DNA from: Agromyces subbeticus DSM 16689
GTDB taxonomy: Bacteria; Actinomycetota; Actinomycetes; Actinomycetales; Microbacteriaceae
Direction: 5' to 3'
Length of the DNA: 64,000 nt
Assembly (NCBI RefSeq): GCF_000421565.1
Contig: NZ_ATXG01000003.1
Location: forward strand, 1 to 64,000
Every line of letters begins with the position of its first letter. The first letter of the stretch is position 1. Below the pieces are notes generated by a model. That model had not been told where the DNA came from and did no database searches. It worked only from the letters and a program-made list of their open reading frames with translations. Positions 8,160 to 16,518 of this stretch are shown here, in pieces. A program made the position numbers and the translations under genes.

Positions 8160-8558
8160 TCAGCCGAGCAGGACCCAGCCGATGCCGACGACGAGGGAGA
8201 GCAGGGCGAGCACGAGCGCCGGCACGAACGACTCCTTGCGCTTCACGTGCAGCGCGACTCCGACCACCATGGTGATGGCGAGGGCGAACGCCGCGACGGG
8301 CGTGAGCCAGGGCAGGATGCCGGTCGCGGCGGGCAGCACGAGACCGAGCGCGCCGAGGAACTCGAGGATGCCGACGGCGCGGGCCTGGCCATTGGAGAGG
8401 TCCTCCATGTAGGCCATCTTCGGAACCAGCTTCTCGCGAGGGCTCGTCGACTTCACGACTCCGGCGGCGAGGAAGACGAGGGCGAGCAGGGCAGTGACGA
8501 TCCAGAGGGCGATGATCAAGGGGGTCTCCACTTCGGTTACGATGAGTGCGTGACGCAC
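8160..8558 (-). CDS. DoxX family membrane protein
   Basis: 132 residues with four membrane segments. The first is IIALWIVTALLALVFLAAG near 14-32, followed by the DoxX-like KLVPKMAYMEDLSNGQARAVGILEFLGALGLVLP, which matches the family pattern of a GxxExxGALGLL segment. DoxX proteins are small inner-membrane components often controlled by HxlR or MarR redox regulators. The GTG at 8558 follows the strong -10-like TATAGT (8672-8567 region, 8567-8572) by eight bases; a GTG at 8531 is also possible. The HxlR regulator at 8644 is divergent. Confidence 0.72.
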   Translation of the reverse strand: MRHALIVTEVETPLIIALWIVTALLALVFLAAGVVKSTSPREKLVPKMAYMEDLSNGQARAVGILEFLGALGLVLPAATGILPWLTPVAAFALAITMVVGVALHVKRKESFVPALVLALLSLVVGIGWVLLG

Positions 8559-8643
8559 GATCGGTGACTATAACCCACGAGAGCCGGGCACTTCACCGTG
8601 CGCCACGCACCTCCGGGTGCGTATCGGGAGAGAAAGGCAGACC

Positions 8644-9078
8644 ATGGCCACGACGGATGCTGCGCTGCGCATCACCGCCGACGAACCGCTCGTCGATCAC
8701 CCGCACCTGGGCTCGTCGACGTGCAGCACCGACAACCCGGCGAGCGCCGTGATCCGCGACGTGCTCTCGCGCGTCGGCGACAAGTGGAGTCTGCTCGTGA
8801 TCGGCGTGCTGCACGACGAGCCGCTGCGCTTCACCGCGCTGCAGCGCAAGGTCGACGGCATCTCGCATCGCATGCTCACGCAGACGCTGCGCAACCTCGA
8901 GCGAGACGGACTCGTCTCGCGCACGAGCTATCCCGAGATCCCGCCGCGGGTCGAGTACGCCGCGACGCCCCTCGGGCGATCGCTCTCCGAGCCCGTGCTC
9001 GGGCTCGTCGGCTGGGCCGCCGCGAACCACGAGGAGATCATGGCATCGCGCGAAGGGTACGACGGCGCGCCGGCGTGA
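8644..9078 (+). CDS. HxlR family transcriptional regulator
   Basis: 144 residues with the HxlR winged-helix signature GDKWSLLVIGVLHDEPLRF, then LQRKVDGISHRMLTQTLRNLERDGLV and the wing around PPRVEYAATPLGRSL. The ATG at 8644 was chosen for its GAGAAAGG ribosome binding site seven bases upstream; an upstream ATG at 8617 lacks one. HxlR proteins commonly sense electrophiles or formaldehyde and control a divergent neighbour, here the DoxX gene at 8160-8558. An inverted repeat GTGCG-TGA-CGCAC lies at 8547-8559. Confidence 0.87.
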   Translation: MATTDAALRITADEPLVDHPHLGSSTCSTDNPASAVIRDVLSRVGDKWSLLVIGVLHDEPLRFTALQRKVDGISHRMLTQTLRNLERDGLVSRTSYPEIPPRVEYAATPLGRSLSEPVLGLVGWAAANHEEIMASREGYDGAPA

Positions 9079-9114
9079 GCTGGGTGCGCAGCACCCGTGC
9101 CCGCAGCCGCGCGG

Positions 9115-9474
9115 CTAGAAGACGAAGAGCTGGCCGAGCACCAGGATCGCGATGACGAACAGCGCCACGACGGCGCCGACGATCGTGAGCGACTTCACCG
9201 AGAGCTTCGCCACGCCGTAGCCGACGAGGAACGGCAGCGCGAACAGGAAGATCGTCACCATCCACCAGAAGAACTGGTAGCCGCCGGTCGTCGACTCCGA
9301 GAGCCGGCCAGCGAAGAGCTGCTGCGAGTGCGGATGCGTCGCGAACGCGAACGATGCCGAGAGCGGCACCGCGATCAGCGCGAAGACGATGAGGCCCGCG
9401 AGCGCACCCCACAGCCCCGACTTTCCTTCGGTGATGTCCATCGACTCTTCGCGCACGGCGCCCTTGGATGTCAT
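9115..9474 (-). CDS. Small membrane protein, function unknown
   Basis: 119 residues. Three hydrophobic stretches are visible: GALAGLIVFALIAVPLSASFAFA (about 23-45), QFFWWMVTIFLFALPFLVGYGVA (about 67-89) and LTIVGAVVALFVIAILVLGQLFVF at the end. No family was recognised. The ATG at 9474 lies exactly six bases after TAGAGT (9481-9486 on the minus strand), supporting a leaderless transcript; an internal ATG (MDITEG) is an alternative. Confidence 0.6.
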   Translation of the reverse strand: MTSKGAVREESMDITEGKSGLWGALAGLIVFALIAVPLSASFAFATHPHSQQLFAGRLSESTTGGYQFFWWMVTIFLFALPFLVGYGVAKLSVKSLTIVGAVVALFVIAILVLGQLFVF

Positions 9475-9561
9475 GCGCTCACTCTATGACCGGCCGCACG
9501 CACTCTGGTAGATCGACACCGACGGGATTAGCCTGAGGGAACGAGCGAACGGGGGCCGAAG

Positions 9562-10068
9562 ATGACCGCGAAACCGACCGGGCACTACGTGCTGAAAGAC
9601 GACGGCCTCTATTTGCAATTCGACCGCCTTTTCTACGCCCCCATCGAAGACGTCTGGTTCAGCCTCACGAATCCGACTGCCATGCGCGCGTGGATCGGCA
9701 CCTACACCGGCAGCCCCGCCACGGGTGGCGTGCGCTTCCGCATGGAGGCCGAAGGCGAGGGTGAATGGCAGAACGTGAGCATTCTCGAGTGCGCACCGCC
9801 GCACCGCTTCACCGCCGACTCGGGCCCGGGCTCGACCGGCATCCGGGTCTTCTGCCACCTCGTCGAAGGCGGCGGCATGACCACGCTCACGCTCGGCCAG
9901 CGGCTGCGCGACGCGTCGGAGGCCGCCGACATGGGGCCCGGCTGGGACTACTACCTCGATCGACTCGCGGCCTCGCGGTCGGGGGCGGCTCTGCCCTCCT
10001 GGGAGACCTACCACCCCGCGTTCTCGTCGCACTACCGAGAGCTGTCCGTTCCGGGCAGGGTGCACTGA
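9562..10068 (+). CDS. SRPBCC (AHSA1-like) domain protein
   Basis: 168 residues of START/Bet v1-like fold. The N-terminal pattern FDRLFYAPIEDVWFSLTNP and the later MRAWIGTYTGSPATGGVRFRM match the AHSA1/SRPBCC family, which forms a hydrophobic ligand pocket. A role cannot be assigned. The sequence continues with TTLTLGQRLRDA and a C-terminal GPGWDYYLDRLAA helix, as in the family. The ATG is preceded by GGGGGCCGAAG. The stop codon lies in the first copy of a 40-bp direct repeat. Confidence 0.75.
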   Translation: MTAKPTGHYVLKDDGLYLQFDRLFYAPIEDVWFSLTNPTAMRAWIGTYTGSPATGGVRFRMEAEGEGEWQNVSILECAPPHRFTADSGPGSTGIRVFCHLVEGGGMTTLTLGQRLRDASEAADMGPGWDYYLDRLAASRSGAALPSWETYHPAFSSHYRELSVPGRVH

Positions 10069-10150
10069 GCGCCGCGCACGGCACACACGACGGGCGACGG
10101 ATGTCCGTCATGAGCGCCGCCCGCGGCACACACGACGGGCGACGGATGTC
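10066..10150. repeat. 40-bp direct repeat, two copies with 45-bp period
   Basis: Copy 1 (10066-10105) and copy 2 (10111-10150) both run from TGAGCGCCGC to GGCGACGGATGTC and differ at only two positions. Copy 1 contains the stop codon of the SRPBCC gene, so the second copy looks like a duplication of that gene's tail. Confidence 0.85.
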
Positions 10151-10166
10151 GCGGGCCCGCGACATC
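10145..10166. terminator. 22-bp perfect palindrome, possible terminator
   Basis: GATGTCGCGGG (10145-10155) is followed directly by its exact reverse complement CCCGCGACATC (10156-10166). It lies nine bases before the -10-like TAGACT (10175-10180) of the next gene, so an operator role for that gene is an alternative. Confidence 0.5.
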
Positions 10167-10186
10167 CCGAACCCTAGACTGACGCC

Positions 10187-11293
10187 GTGAAGAGCATCGA
10201 GCGTCGAGCCCGCGAGAGCACGCCGACGGGATGGCGCGAGCGCCAGACGAACCTCATGACGAACCGTCCATTCCAGTGGGCGTTCGTCGCGACCCTCGGC
10301 GTGGTGGTCGCACTCGGTCTCGCGGCCGCGTTCGTGAGCATCTCGAGCGTCGTCTTCTCGGTGCTCGCTGCGGCCTTCATCACCCTCGGCCTCGACCCCC
10401 TCGTGCGCTGGTTCGAGCGACGCGGCATGAAGCGCGGCCTCGCCATCGTCACCGTCATCATCCTGTTCGTGCTCGTGATCGTCGGCATGCTCTGGCTCGT
10501 GCTGCCCCTCGTCATCACGCAGGCCGCGCAATTCGTCACGAGCATCCCGTCGATGTACCAGGAGCTGCAGACCCAGCAGTGGTTCCAAGACGTGCAGGCC
10601 GGCTCAGGCGGCGTGCTCGGCGCGGTCTACTCCTGGATCGTCGACCTCGTCAGCGACCCGAACTTCTGGGCGACGATCGGTGGCGGGGCGCTGAACATCG
10701 GCTTCGCGATCCTCGGCGGCCTCTCGAGCGCGTTCTTCGTCTTCATCCTGACGATCTACTTCACCGCGACCCTCGACGTCTCGAAGCGTGCGATCTACAC
10801 GCTCGTCTCGGCGTCGCACCGCGAGCGCGTCGTCGGCTACGCCGAGCGCATCATGCAGAACGTCGGCCGCTACCTCAGCGGCATGGTGGTGCTCGCCTTC
10901 TTCAACGCCGTCTACAGCTTCATCCTGCTGTTCGTCGTTGGGGTGCCGTTCGCGCTCGTGATCTCGGTCGCCGCGTTCTTCATCACGCTCATCCCCCTGA
11001 TCGGAACGGTGCTCACCACGGCGGTGATGACGGTGCTCTCGCTCTTCGTCTCCCCCGTGTCGGCACTCATCGTGCTCATCGCCATGCTCGTCTACATGCA
11101 GGTCGAGGCCTACATCCTCACGCCGAGAGTGATGAGCAAGGCGGTGCAGGTGCCCGGTTCGATCGTGCTCATCGCGGCCCTCGCCGGCGGCACCCTCGGC
11201 GGCCTGCCCGGCGCGCTCGTCGCGATCCCCGTCGCGGCGGGCATCCTGCTCATCATCAAAGAAGTCGTGGTGCCGAGGAAGGCACTCTCGTAG
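10187..11293 (+). CDS. AI-2E family transporter (PerM-like permease)
   Basis: 368 residues with about eight membrane segments in the usual AI-2E arrangement. Two segments lie near 30-75 (FVSISSVVFSVLAAAFITLGLDPLV), one near 85-110, and a central amphipathic stretch (SIPSMYQELQTQQW) precedes a second set. The family-typical C-terminal motif is present: FFITLIPLIGTVLTTAVMTVLSLF, then QVEAYILTPRVMSKAVQVPG and the final GGLPGALVAIPVAAGI. Substrates in this family are uncertain (autoinducer, Na+/Li+-proton exchange and others). The GTG start lies exactly six bases after TAGACT, supporting leaderless expression. Confidence 0.85.
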   Translation: MKSIERRARESTPTGWRERQTNLMTNRPFQWAFVATLGVVVALGLAAAFVSISSVVFSVLAAAFITLGLDPLVRWFERRGMKRGLAIVTVIILFVLVIVGMLWLVLPLVITQAAQFVTSIPSMYQELQTQQWFQDVQAGSGGVLGAVYSWIVDLVSDPNFWATIGGGALNIGFAILGGLSSAFFVFILTIYFTATLDVSKRAIYTLVSASHRERVVGYAERIMQNVGRYLSGMVVLAFFNAVYSFILLFVVGVPFALVISVAAFFITLIPLIGTVLTTAVMTVLSLFVSPVSALIVLIAMLVYMQVEAYILTPRVMSKAVQVPGSIVLIAALAGGTLGGLPGALVAIPVAAGILLIIKEVVVPRKALS

Positions 11294-11303
11294 CGCGCGT
11301 CGC

Positions 11304-11379
11304 CGGTCGAGTAGCGACGAAGGAGCGTATCGAGACCAGGTGCGAGGTCTCGATACGGCCCTGGCGGGCCTACTCGACC
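11304..11379. repeat. Paired inverted intergenic repeat (copies R2a/R2b)
   Basis: R2a (11304-11337) runs GGTCGAGTAGCG to CGTATCGAGACC; R2b (11346-11379) is its inverted partner, GGTCTCGATACG to CTACTCGACC. Only eight bases separate the arms, so a strong hairpin can form between the convergent AI-2E and thioesterase genes, where it could act as a bidirectional terminator. Confidence 0.85.
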
Positions 11380-11392
11380 GGCGGGAGCTGCG

Positions 11393-11956
11393 TCAGTGCC
11401 AGACCGACGGCGCCGCGGCGCGGGTCGGTGGCAACGCGACATCCTGGCCCCACCGCTCGATCCACTCGGGGATCTCGGCGGCGTCGGAGACGCCGAGCGC
11501 ATCGGCGATCTCCGACATCGGCACCGTGCCGCCTTCCTTCTTCAGGAACCGGGCGCGAATGAAGCCCTGCGCGTAGACCTCGGGCACGCCGTCGGCGCCG
11601 GGGCGCACGTAGCGCTGCTCCATGTAGACGGCCTTGTCGTCGTGGCCGACGAGGCGCGACTCGATCGTGAACCGATCCCACAGCTGCAACGACTTGCGGA
11701 ACGTGATCGTCTCGCTCGCGACGACCGGGTACCAGCCCTTCTCGCGCATCATCGCCCAGACGCCGTTGCGCACGAGCATGTCGAAGCGGGCGACGTCCAT
11801 GATCGAGAAGTAGACGCCGTTGTTCATGTGCCGGTTGATGTCGAGATCGGTCGGCAGCGTGATGAAGTTCGTGCGCGCGACATCCCAGTGGCCGAGGTCG
11901 GGCTTGCGGCGCGAGAGGAACAGCACGTGAAGCAGGGTGCGGAAGAACATGTGCAT
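11393..11956 (-). CDS. Hot-dog fold acyl-CoA thioesterase-like protein
   Basis: 187 residues. DVARTNFITLPTDLDINRHMNNGVYFSIMDVAR near 25-57 matches the hot-dog motif of 4-hydroxybenzoyl-CoA thioesterase-like and THEM6-like proteins (the NRHMNNGxYF core). TITFRKSLQLWDRFTIESRLVGHDDKAVYMEQRYV supplies the following strands. The N-terminus (MHMFFRTLLHVLF) is hydrophobic and may anchor it to the membrane. Substrate unknown. The ATG at 11956 is eight bases after TACAGT; a second ATG lies at 11950. Confidence 0.75.
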   Translation of the reverse strand: MHMFFRTLLHVLFLSRRKPDLGHWDVARTNFITLPTDLDINRHMNNGVYFSIMDVARFDMLVRNGVWAMMREKGWYPVVASETITFRKSLQLWDRFTIESRLVGHDDKAVYMEQRYVRPGADGVPEVYAQGFIRARFLKKEGGTVPMSEIADALGVSDAAEIPEWIERWGQDVALPPTRAAAPSVWH

Positions 11957-12074
11957 GATCAACGACTGTATGCCGAAATCGTGGTGGATCATCGAACGTT
12001 GGCGGGTGCCCACAAACGGGGCGCGGCTCGAGCGTGCAAATGTGAGGAAGCGCTGACCCGGGTGTCTGCTCCCG

Positions 12075-12115
12075 GGTCTCGATACGCGTCCTCCTTCGTC
12101 GGGCGCTACTCGACC
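12075..12115. repeat. Single copy of the dispersed intergenic repeat (R3)
   Basis: GGTCTCGATACGCG at the left and GCGCTACTCGACC at the right enclose a middle CCTCCTTCGTC that is nearly the complement of the R2a middle. It lies in the 167-bp gap between the thioesterase start and the DHFR-like gene end; apart from promoter sequence nothing else was seen in that gap. Confidence 0.8.
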
Positions 12116-12123
12116 GGCGACAC

Positions 12124-12756
12124 CTACGACCGCAGCAGCCGATAGCGCAGGTGCGTCGCGCGGGCGCCCTGCAGCACGCTGGTGGGCACCAGTTCGACCC
12201 GGTGCGCCGCCGAGTCGGGGAAGAGCCGGCTGCCTCCGCCGAGCAGCACGGGCACGAGGTGCAGCCGCGCCTCGTCGACGAGTTCGGCGGCGAGCGCTTG
12301 CCTCGCGACATCCGCCCCACCCATGATGCAGACGGATGCCGCGCTCGCGGCCTCGCTCGCACGGGCGACCGCCTCGGCGACCCCGCCGGTGACGAACTCG
12401 AAGCGGGAGCCGCCGCGCTCGAACGACTCGCGCTCGCGGCTCGTGACGACGAAGCACGGGCGGCCCTCGAACACGGGGTCATCGCCCCACGGCCCCTCGC
12501 CGACGTCGAACGTGCGGCGGCCGAGCACGAAGGCGCCGGTCTTCTCGAACATGCTCGCCGCGGCCTCACGATCGATCTCGTCGGGCGTCGCGTCGCCGTT
12601 GCGGTCGTCGAGCGGCGCGGAGCCGTCGAAGATCGAGTGGCGCATCCACTCGTGCACGCGCTCGCCGGCGAGGCCGAGCGGGTGCTCGAGACTCACGCCC
12701 GGCGCCGACGTGAAGCCGTCGAGCGTCATCGTCATCTCGAGGAAGACGTGCGACAT
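12124..12756 (-). CDS. Dihydrofolate reductase-like (RibD C-terminal domain) protein
   Basis: 210 residues. The start VFLEMTMTLDGF and later LGRRTFDVGEGPW, FVVTSRERESF, CIMGGADVARQAL and VPVLLGGGSRLF follow the RibD_C/YwjB pattern of an NADPH-binding reductase fold. Many such proteins are annotated as DHFR family but their substrates are unknown. The ATG at 12756 is four bases after the prpC stop (12761), so it is probably translated as the last gene of the methylcitrate operon. No link between the pathway and this fold is established. Confidence 0.75.
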   Translation of the reverse strand: MSHVFLEMTMTLDGFTSAPGVSLEHPLGLAGERVHEWMRHSIFDGSAPLDDRNGDATPDEIDREAAASMFEKTGAFVLGRRTFDVGEGPWGDDPVFEGRPCFVVTSRERESFERGGSRFEFVTGGVAEAVARASEAASAASVCIMGGADVARQALAAELVDEARLHLVPVLLGGGSRLFPDSAAHRVELVPTSVLQGARATHLRYRLLRS

Positions 12757-12760
12757 GGCG

Positions 12761-13927
12761 TCAGGCCTTCGCAGGCACGTGCCGCTCATCGACGCCGTTG
12801 TAGACGGACAACGGGCGGATGAGGGCATTCGAGGCCGCTTGCTCCATGATGTGCGCGGTCCAGCCGGTGATGCGGCTCGCAACGAAGAGCGGTGTGAACG
12901 TGAGCGTGTCGAAGCCCATGAGGTGGTAGACCGGGCCGGCCGGGTAGTCGAGGTTCGGCTTGATGCCCTTGCGCTCGGCCATGGCGGCCTCGAGGGCGAC
13001 GTAGAGTTCGAGCAGGTCGGGCCGGTCGTAGTGCTCGACCATGCGCTCGAGCGCGTCGCGCATGGTGGGCACGCGCGAGTCGCCGTTCTTGTAGACCCGG
13101 TGACCGAAGCCCATGATCTTGCGCTTCTCGGCGAGGGCCGCGTCGAGCCAGGCCGTTGCGCGCTCGGCGCCACCGGGGCCGGCGCCGATCTCGTCGAAGG
13201 CGTGCATGACGGCCTCGTTGGCGCCGCCGTGCAGTGCACCCTTGAGGGCACCGATGGCGCCGACGACGGCCGAGTAGAGGTCGGCGAGCGTCGAGGTGAT
13301 GACGCGTGCGGTGAAGGTCGACGCGTTGAAGGAGTGCTCGGCGTAGAGGATCATCGACACGTCGAACGCGGTGACGACCTCGAGCTCCGGCGCCTCGCCG
13401 AAGGTCTGCCAGAGGAAGTTCGCCGAGAAGCTGAGGTCGGCGCGCGGCTCGACGAACTCGAGGTCGCGGCGACGACGCTGGTCGTAGCTGACGATCGACG
13501 GCAGCTTCGCGAGCAGGCGGATCGACTTGTCGAGGTTCGCCTCGACGCTGTCGTCGGGCGTGGCCGGGTCGCTCGCCCCGATGACGCTCACCGCCGTGCG
13601 CACCACATCCATCGGGTGCGCGGTGAGCGGCAGCTCGTCGATGATGCGCTTGACCTCGTGGTCGAGGCCGCGGAGCGAGCGCTCGCGCTCCTCGAACGCG
13701 GCCAGTTGCGCATCGTCGGGCAGCTCGCCGTACCAGAGCAGGTAGGCGACCTCTTCGAAGGTGGCCGAAGCCGCGAGCTCCTGCACCGGATAGCCGCGGT
13801 ACAGCAGCGAGTTCGACTCGGGGTTCACCTTGGAGACCGCCGTAAAGTCGACCGGCACACCGGCCAGGCCCTTGTAGATGACCGGACCGCCCTCGTCTGC
13901 GGACGCGGCCCCCTGCTGCTCGCTCAT
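12761..13927 (-). CDS. prpC: 2-methylcitrate synthase / citrate synthase 2
   Basis: 388 residues of citrate synthase fold. It condenses propionyl-CoA (or acetyl-CoA) with oxaloacetate, the entry step of the 2-methylcitrate cycle in the cytoplasm. VIYKGLAGVPVDFTAVSKV and LLYRGYPVQELA at the N-terminus are typical of the PrpC/CitZ branch. GALKGALHGGANEAVM carries the first catalytic histidine, MGFGHRVYK the second, and the conserved aspartate region follows (PVYHLMGFDTLTFTPLFVASR). The gene follows prpB after a 100-bp gap, so it could have its own promoter. Context with prpD and prpB supports methylcitrate synthase over housekeeping citrate synthase. Confidence 0.92.
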   Translation of the reverse strand: MSEQQGAASADEGGPVIYKGLAGVPVDFTAVSKVNPESNSLLYRGYPVQELAASATFEEVAYLLWYGELPDDAQLAAFEERERSLRGLDHEVKRIIDELPLTAHPMDVVRTAVSVIGASDPATPDDSVEANLDKSIRLLAKLPSIVSYDQRRRRDLEFVEPRADLSFSANFLWQTFGEAPELEVVTAFDVSMILYAEHSFNASTFTARVITSTLADLYSAVVGAIGALKGALHGGANEAVMHAFDEIGAGPGGAERATAWLDAALAEKRKIMGFGHRVYKNGDSRVPTMRDALERMVEHYDRPDLLELYVALEAAMAERKGIKPNLDYPAGPVYHLMGFDTLTFTPLFVASRITGWTAHIMEQAASNALIRPLSVYNGVDERHVPAKA

Positions 13928-14027
13928 CGTGCTCCTCGCGGATCGGTGCGGGCGCTGCGGCGCGACCGCTCCCCCAGCCTAGAGGCACCCGGCGACCCGC
14001 TCGCCACTACCGAGAGCGGATGCCGCG

Positions 14028-14927
14028 TCAGCGGGCGACGCGGAAGTTGAAGATCGAGGTGTCGAAGTGGTTGTAGCCCTCGTAGTCGATGAGGTCGTAG
14101 AGGTCGGCGCGGTGCTGCATCTCGTCGAGCTTGCCGGTGAGCGCACCGGCATCCGTCAGCTCGTCGAGGCCGCGGCCCGCAGCGCCCATGGCCAGGCGCA
14201 GCAGCGACACCGGCCAGATCACGATGTTCATGCCCACGTCGGCGAGCTGCTGCGTGGTGAAGAGCTCGCTCTTGCCGAACTCGGTCATGTTCGCGAGCAA
14301 CGGCACGTCGACCGCGGCACGGATCGCCGCGAACTCTTCGAGCGAGGCCATCGCCTCGGGGAAGATCGCGTCGGCGCCCGCGTCGACGAGCTTCTTCGCG
14401 CGGTCGACCGCGGCGGGCAGCCCGTCGACGGCACGGATGTCGGTGCGCGCCATGATCAGGAAGTTCGGGTCGCGGCGGGCGTCGACGGCGGCGCGGACGC
14501 GCTGCAGCGCGGTCGACTCGTCGACCACCTGCTTGCCGTCGAGGTGCCCGCAGCGCTTGGGGTTGACCTGGTCTTCGATGTGCAGGCCGGCGAGGCCGGC
14601 GTCTTCCATCTCCTGCACGGTGCGGGCGACGTTCATCGGCTCGCCGAAGCCCGTGTCGGCGTCGATGATCGCCGGCAACTCAGTCATGCGGGCGATCTGC
14701 TTGCCGCGGCCCGCGACCTCGGTGAGCGTGGTCAGGCCGATGTCGGGCAGACCCAGGTCGGCGCTCAGCACGGCGCCCGAGATGTAGACGCCGTCGAAGC
14801 CCTTCTGCTCGATGAGCCGCGCCGACAGCGGGTTGAACGCCCCGGGAAAGCGCAGCAGCTCACCGCTCGCGAGCCGCTCACGGAAGAGCCGGCGCTTCTC
14901 GGCCGGCGGGGTCTGGGCATACAGCAT
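14028..14927 (-). CDS. prpB: Methylisocitrate lyase
   Basis: 299 residues, the usual family length. It cleaves 2-methylisocitrate to pyruvate and succinate. The catalytic KRCGH motif is at 124-128 (Cys126), preceded by the metal-binding region DADTGFG (near 90-96) and EDQ. The substrate loop and barrel motifs FPEAMASLEEF and LANMTEFGKSELF are also present. The ATG overlaps the prpD stop by one base (TGATG), indicating translational coupling. Second gene of the prpD-prpB-prpC unit. Confidence 0.94.
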   Translation of the reverse strand: MLYAQTPPAEKRRLFRERLASGELLRFPGAFNPLSARLIEQKGFDGVYISGAVLSADLGLPDIGLTTLTEVAGRGKQIARMTELPAIIDADTGFGEPMNVARTVQEMEDAGLAGLHIEDQVNPKRCGHLDGKQVVDESTALQRVRAAVDARRDPNFLIMARTDIRAVDGLPAAVDRAKKLVDAGADAIFPEAMASLEEFAAIRAAVDVPLLANMTEFGKSELFTTQQLADVGMNIVIWPVSLLRLAMGAAGRGLDELTDAGALTGKLDEMQHRADLYDLIDYEGYNHFDTSIFNFRVAR

Positions 14928-16465
14928 CAGAAGAGCCCCTCTGGGATGTCGACGCCGACGAGGGCGCCCGGCGCGACGGTGAACGTGAGGCCGCCGAGCT
15001 CATCGGGGCCGAGCTCGGGCAACCGCTGCGCGACGTCGAGGAACCGCTCGATCTCTTCGGGCGTGAGCGCCCATTCGGCGAGCGTGCGGAACTTCTGCAC
15101 GTACTGCTCACGGGCGAAGGGCCGGGCACCGAGCGGATGCGCGTCGGCCACGGCGATCTCGTCGACGATCTCGCCGCCGTCGGCGAGCTTGATGACCACG
15201 CGGCCGCCGAACGCCTTCTCGGCGATGTCGTTCGAGTGGTATCGGCGGGTCCACTCGGCGTCTTCGACCGTCGTGACCTTCTTCCACAGCTCGATCGTGT
15301 CGGGGCGGTGAGCCCGCTCGGGCGAGTACGACTCGGCGTGGTTCCACGTGCCGTCTTGCAGCGCGACCGTGAAGATGTACGGGATCGAGTGGTCGAGGGT
15401 CTCGCGCGAGGCATCGGGGTCGTACTTCTGCGGGTCGTTCGCGCCCGAGCCGATGACGAAATGCGTGTGGTGCGAGGTGTGCAGCGTGACCGACTCGATG
15501 CGCGACGGGTCGTCGAGAATGAGCGGGTACTCCTCGTGGAGCTTGCGCGCGAGGTCGATCCAGGCCTGCGCCTGGTACTCCGCCGAGTGCTCCTTCGTAT
15601 ACGAGTCGAGGATGGCGCGCTTCGCCTCGCCGATCTCGGGCAGCGGCACCTCGTACGAGGCATCCGGCCCGTCGAGGAGCCACGCGATGACGCCGTCTTC
15701 GCCCTCGTAGATCGGCACGGGGCTCGTCTGGCCGCGCATCGCGCGGTCGACCGCCTCGACGGCCATCTTGCCGGCGAAGGCCGGGGCGTGCGCCTTCCAC
15801 GTCGAGATCTCGCCCTTGCGCGACTGCCGGGTCGCGGTCGTCGTGTGCAGCGCCTGGCCGATGGCCTGGAAGATCGTCTCCTGATCGAGGCCGAGCAGCG
15901 TTCCGATGCCGGCCGCGGCCGACGGGCCCAGGTGGGCGACGTGGTCGATCTTGTGCTTGTGCAGCGAGATCGCCTTCACGAGGTCGATCTGGATCTCGTA
16001 ACCCGTGGCGATCGCCCGCACGACGTCGTGCCCGGTGAGGCCGCGGTTCGCCGCGAGATGCTGGGCGACGGCGACGATCGGCGGGATGTTGTCGCCGGGG
16101 TGCGAGTACTCGGCTGAGAGGAAGGTGTCATGGAAGTCGAGCTCGCGCACGGCGACGCCGTTGGCCCACGCGGCCCACTCGGGGCTCGTGCGGCGCGCGG
16201 CATCCGCGCCGAAGACGGTGGCGCCGTCGCCGCCGATCGACACCGGGTGGGCGAGCGCCTGGCTGCGCGCCGAGACCACCGGCCCCCGCGCGATGGAGGC
16301 GGCCGCGACGGCCGCGTTGTCGATGACGCGGTTGACGACCATGTCGGTGACGTCGTCGTCGAGTTCGACGGGATCGATCGCGACCCCGGCCAACTGCCAG
16401 GCGAGCTGACCCTCACGAGCCAGGTTCTCGTCACTCCGGTGGGTACGCAGGTGGTGGGTCTTCAC
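14927..16465 (-). CDS. prpD: 2-methylcitrate dehydratase
   Basis: 512 residues of the MmgE/PrpD family. It dehydrates 2-methylcitrate to cis-2-methylaconitate. Recognisable motifs are [25 protein letters not shown] near 105-130, the [22 protein letters not shown] segment and the C-terminal [16 protein letters not shown]. The GTG start lies exactly six bases after TAGCGT (16477 to 16472 on the minus strand), so the operon mRNA is probably leaderless. No dedicated regulator (PrpR or MmcR-like) is adjacent in the window. Confidence 0.92.
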   Translation of the reverse strand: MKTHHLRTHRSDENLAREGQLAWQLAGVAIDPVELDDDVTDMVVNRVIDNAAVAAASIARGPVVSARSQALAHPVSIGGDGATVFGADAARRTSPEWAAWANGVAVRELDFHDTFLSAEYSHPGDNIPPIVAVAQHLAANRGLTGHDVVRAIATGYEIQIDLVKAISLHKHKIDHVAHLGPSAAAGIGTLLGLDQETIFQAIGQALHTTTATRQSRKGEISTWKAHAPAFAGKMAVEAVDRAMRGQTSPVPIYEGEDGVIAWLLDGPDASYEVPLPEIGEAKRAILDSYTKEHSAEYQAQAWIDLARKLHEEYPLILDDPSRIESVTLHTSHHTHFVIGSGANDPQKYDPDASRETLDHSIPYIFTVALQDGTWNHAESYSPERAHRPDTIELWKKVTTVEDAEWTRRYHSNDIAEKAFGGRVVIKLADGGEIVDEIAVADAHPLGARPFAREQYVQKFRTLAEWALTPEEIERFLDVAQRLPELGPDELGGLTFTVAPGALVGVDIPEGLF

Positions 16466-16518
16466 CCCTCAACGCTATCGAATGCGGCTGACGGATGCCC
16501 CGGAGCCGGCGACACTCG

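Noticed and set aside
12182-14050. 622-codon open frame on the plus strand over prpC
   Set aside because: Antisense shadow; the minus strand encodes a full citrate-synthase-family protein.
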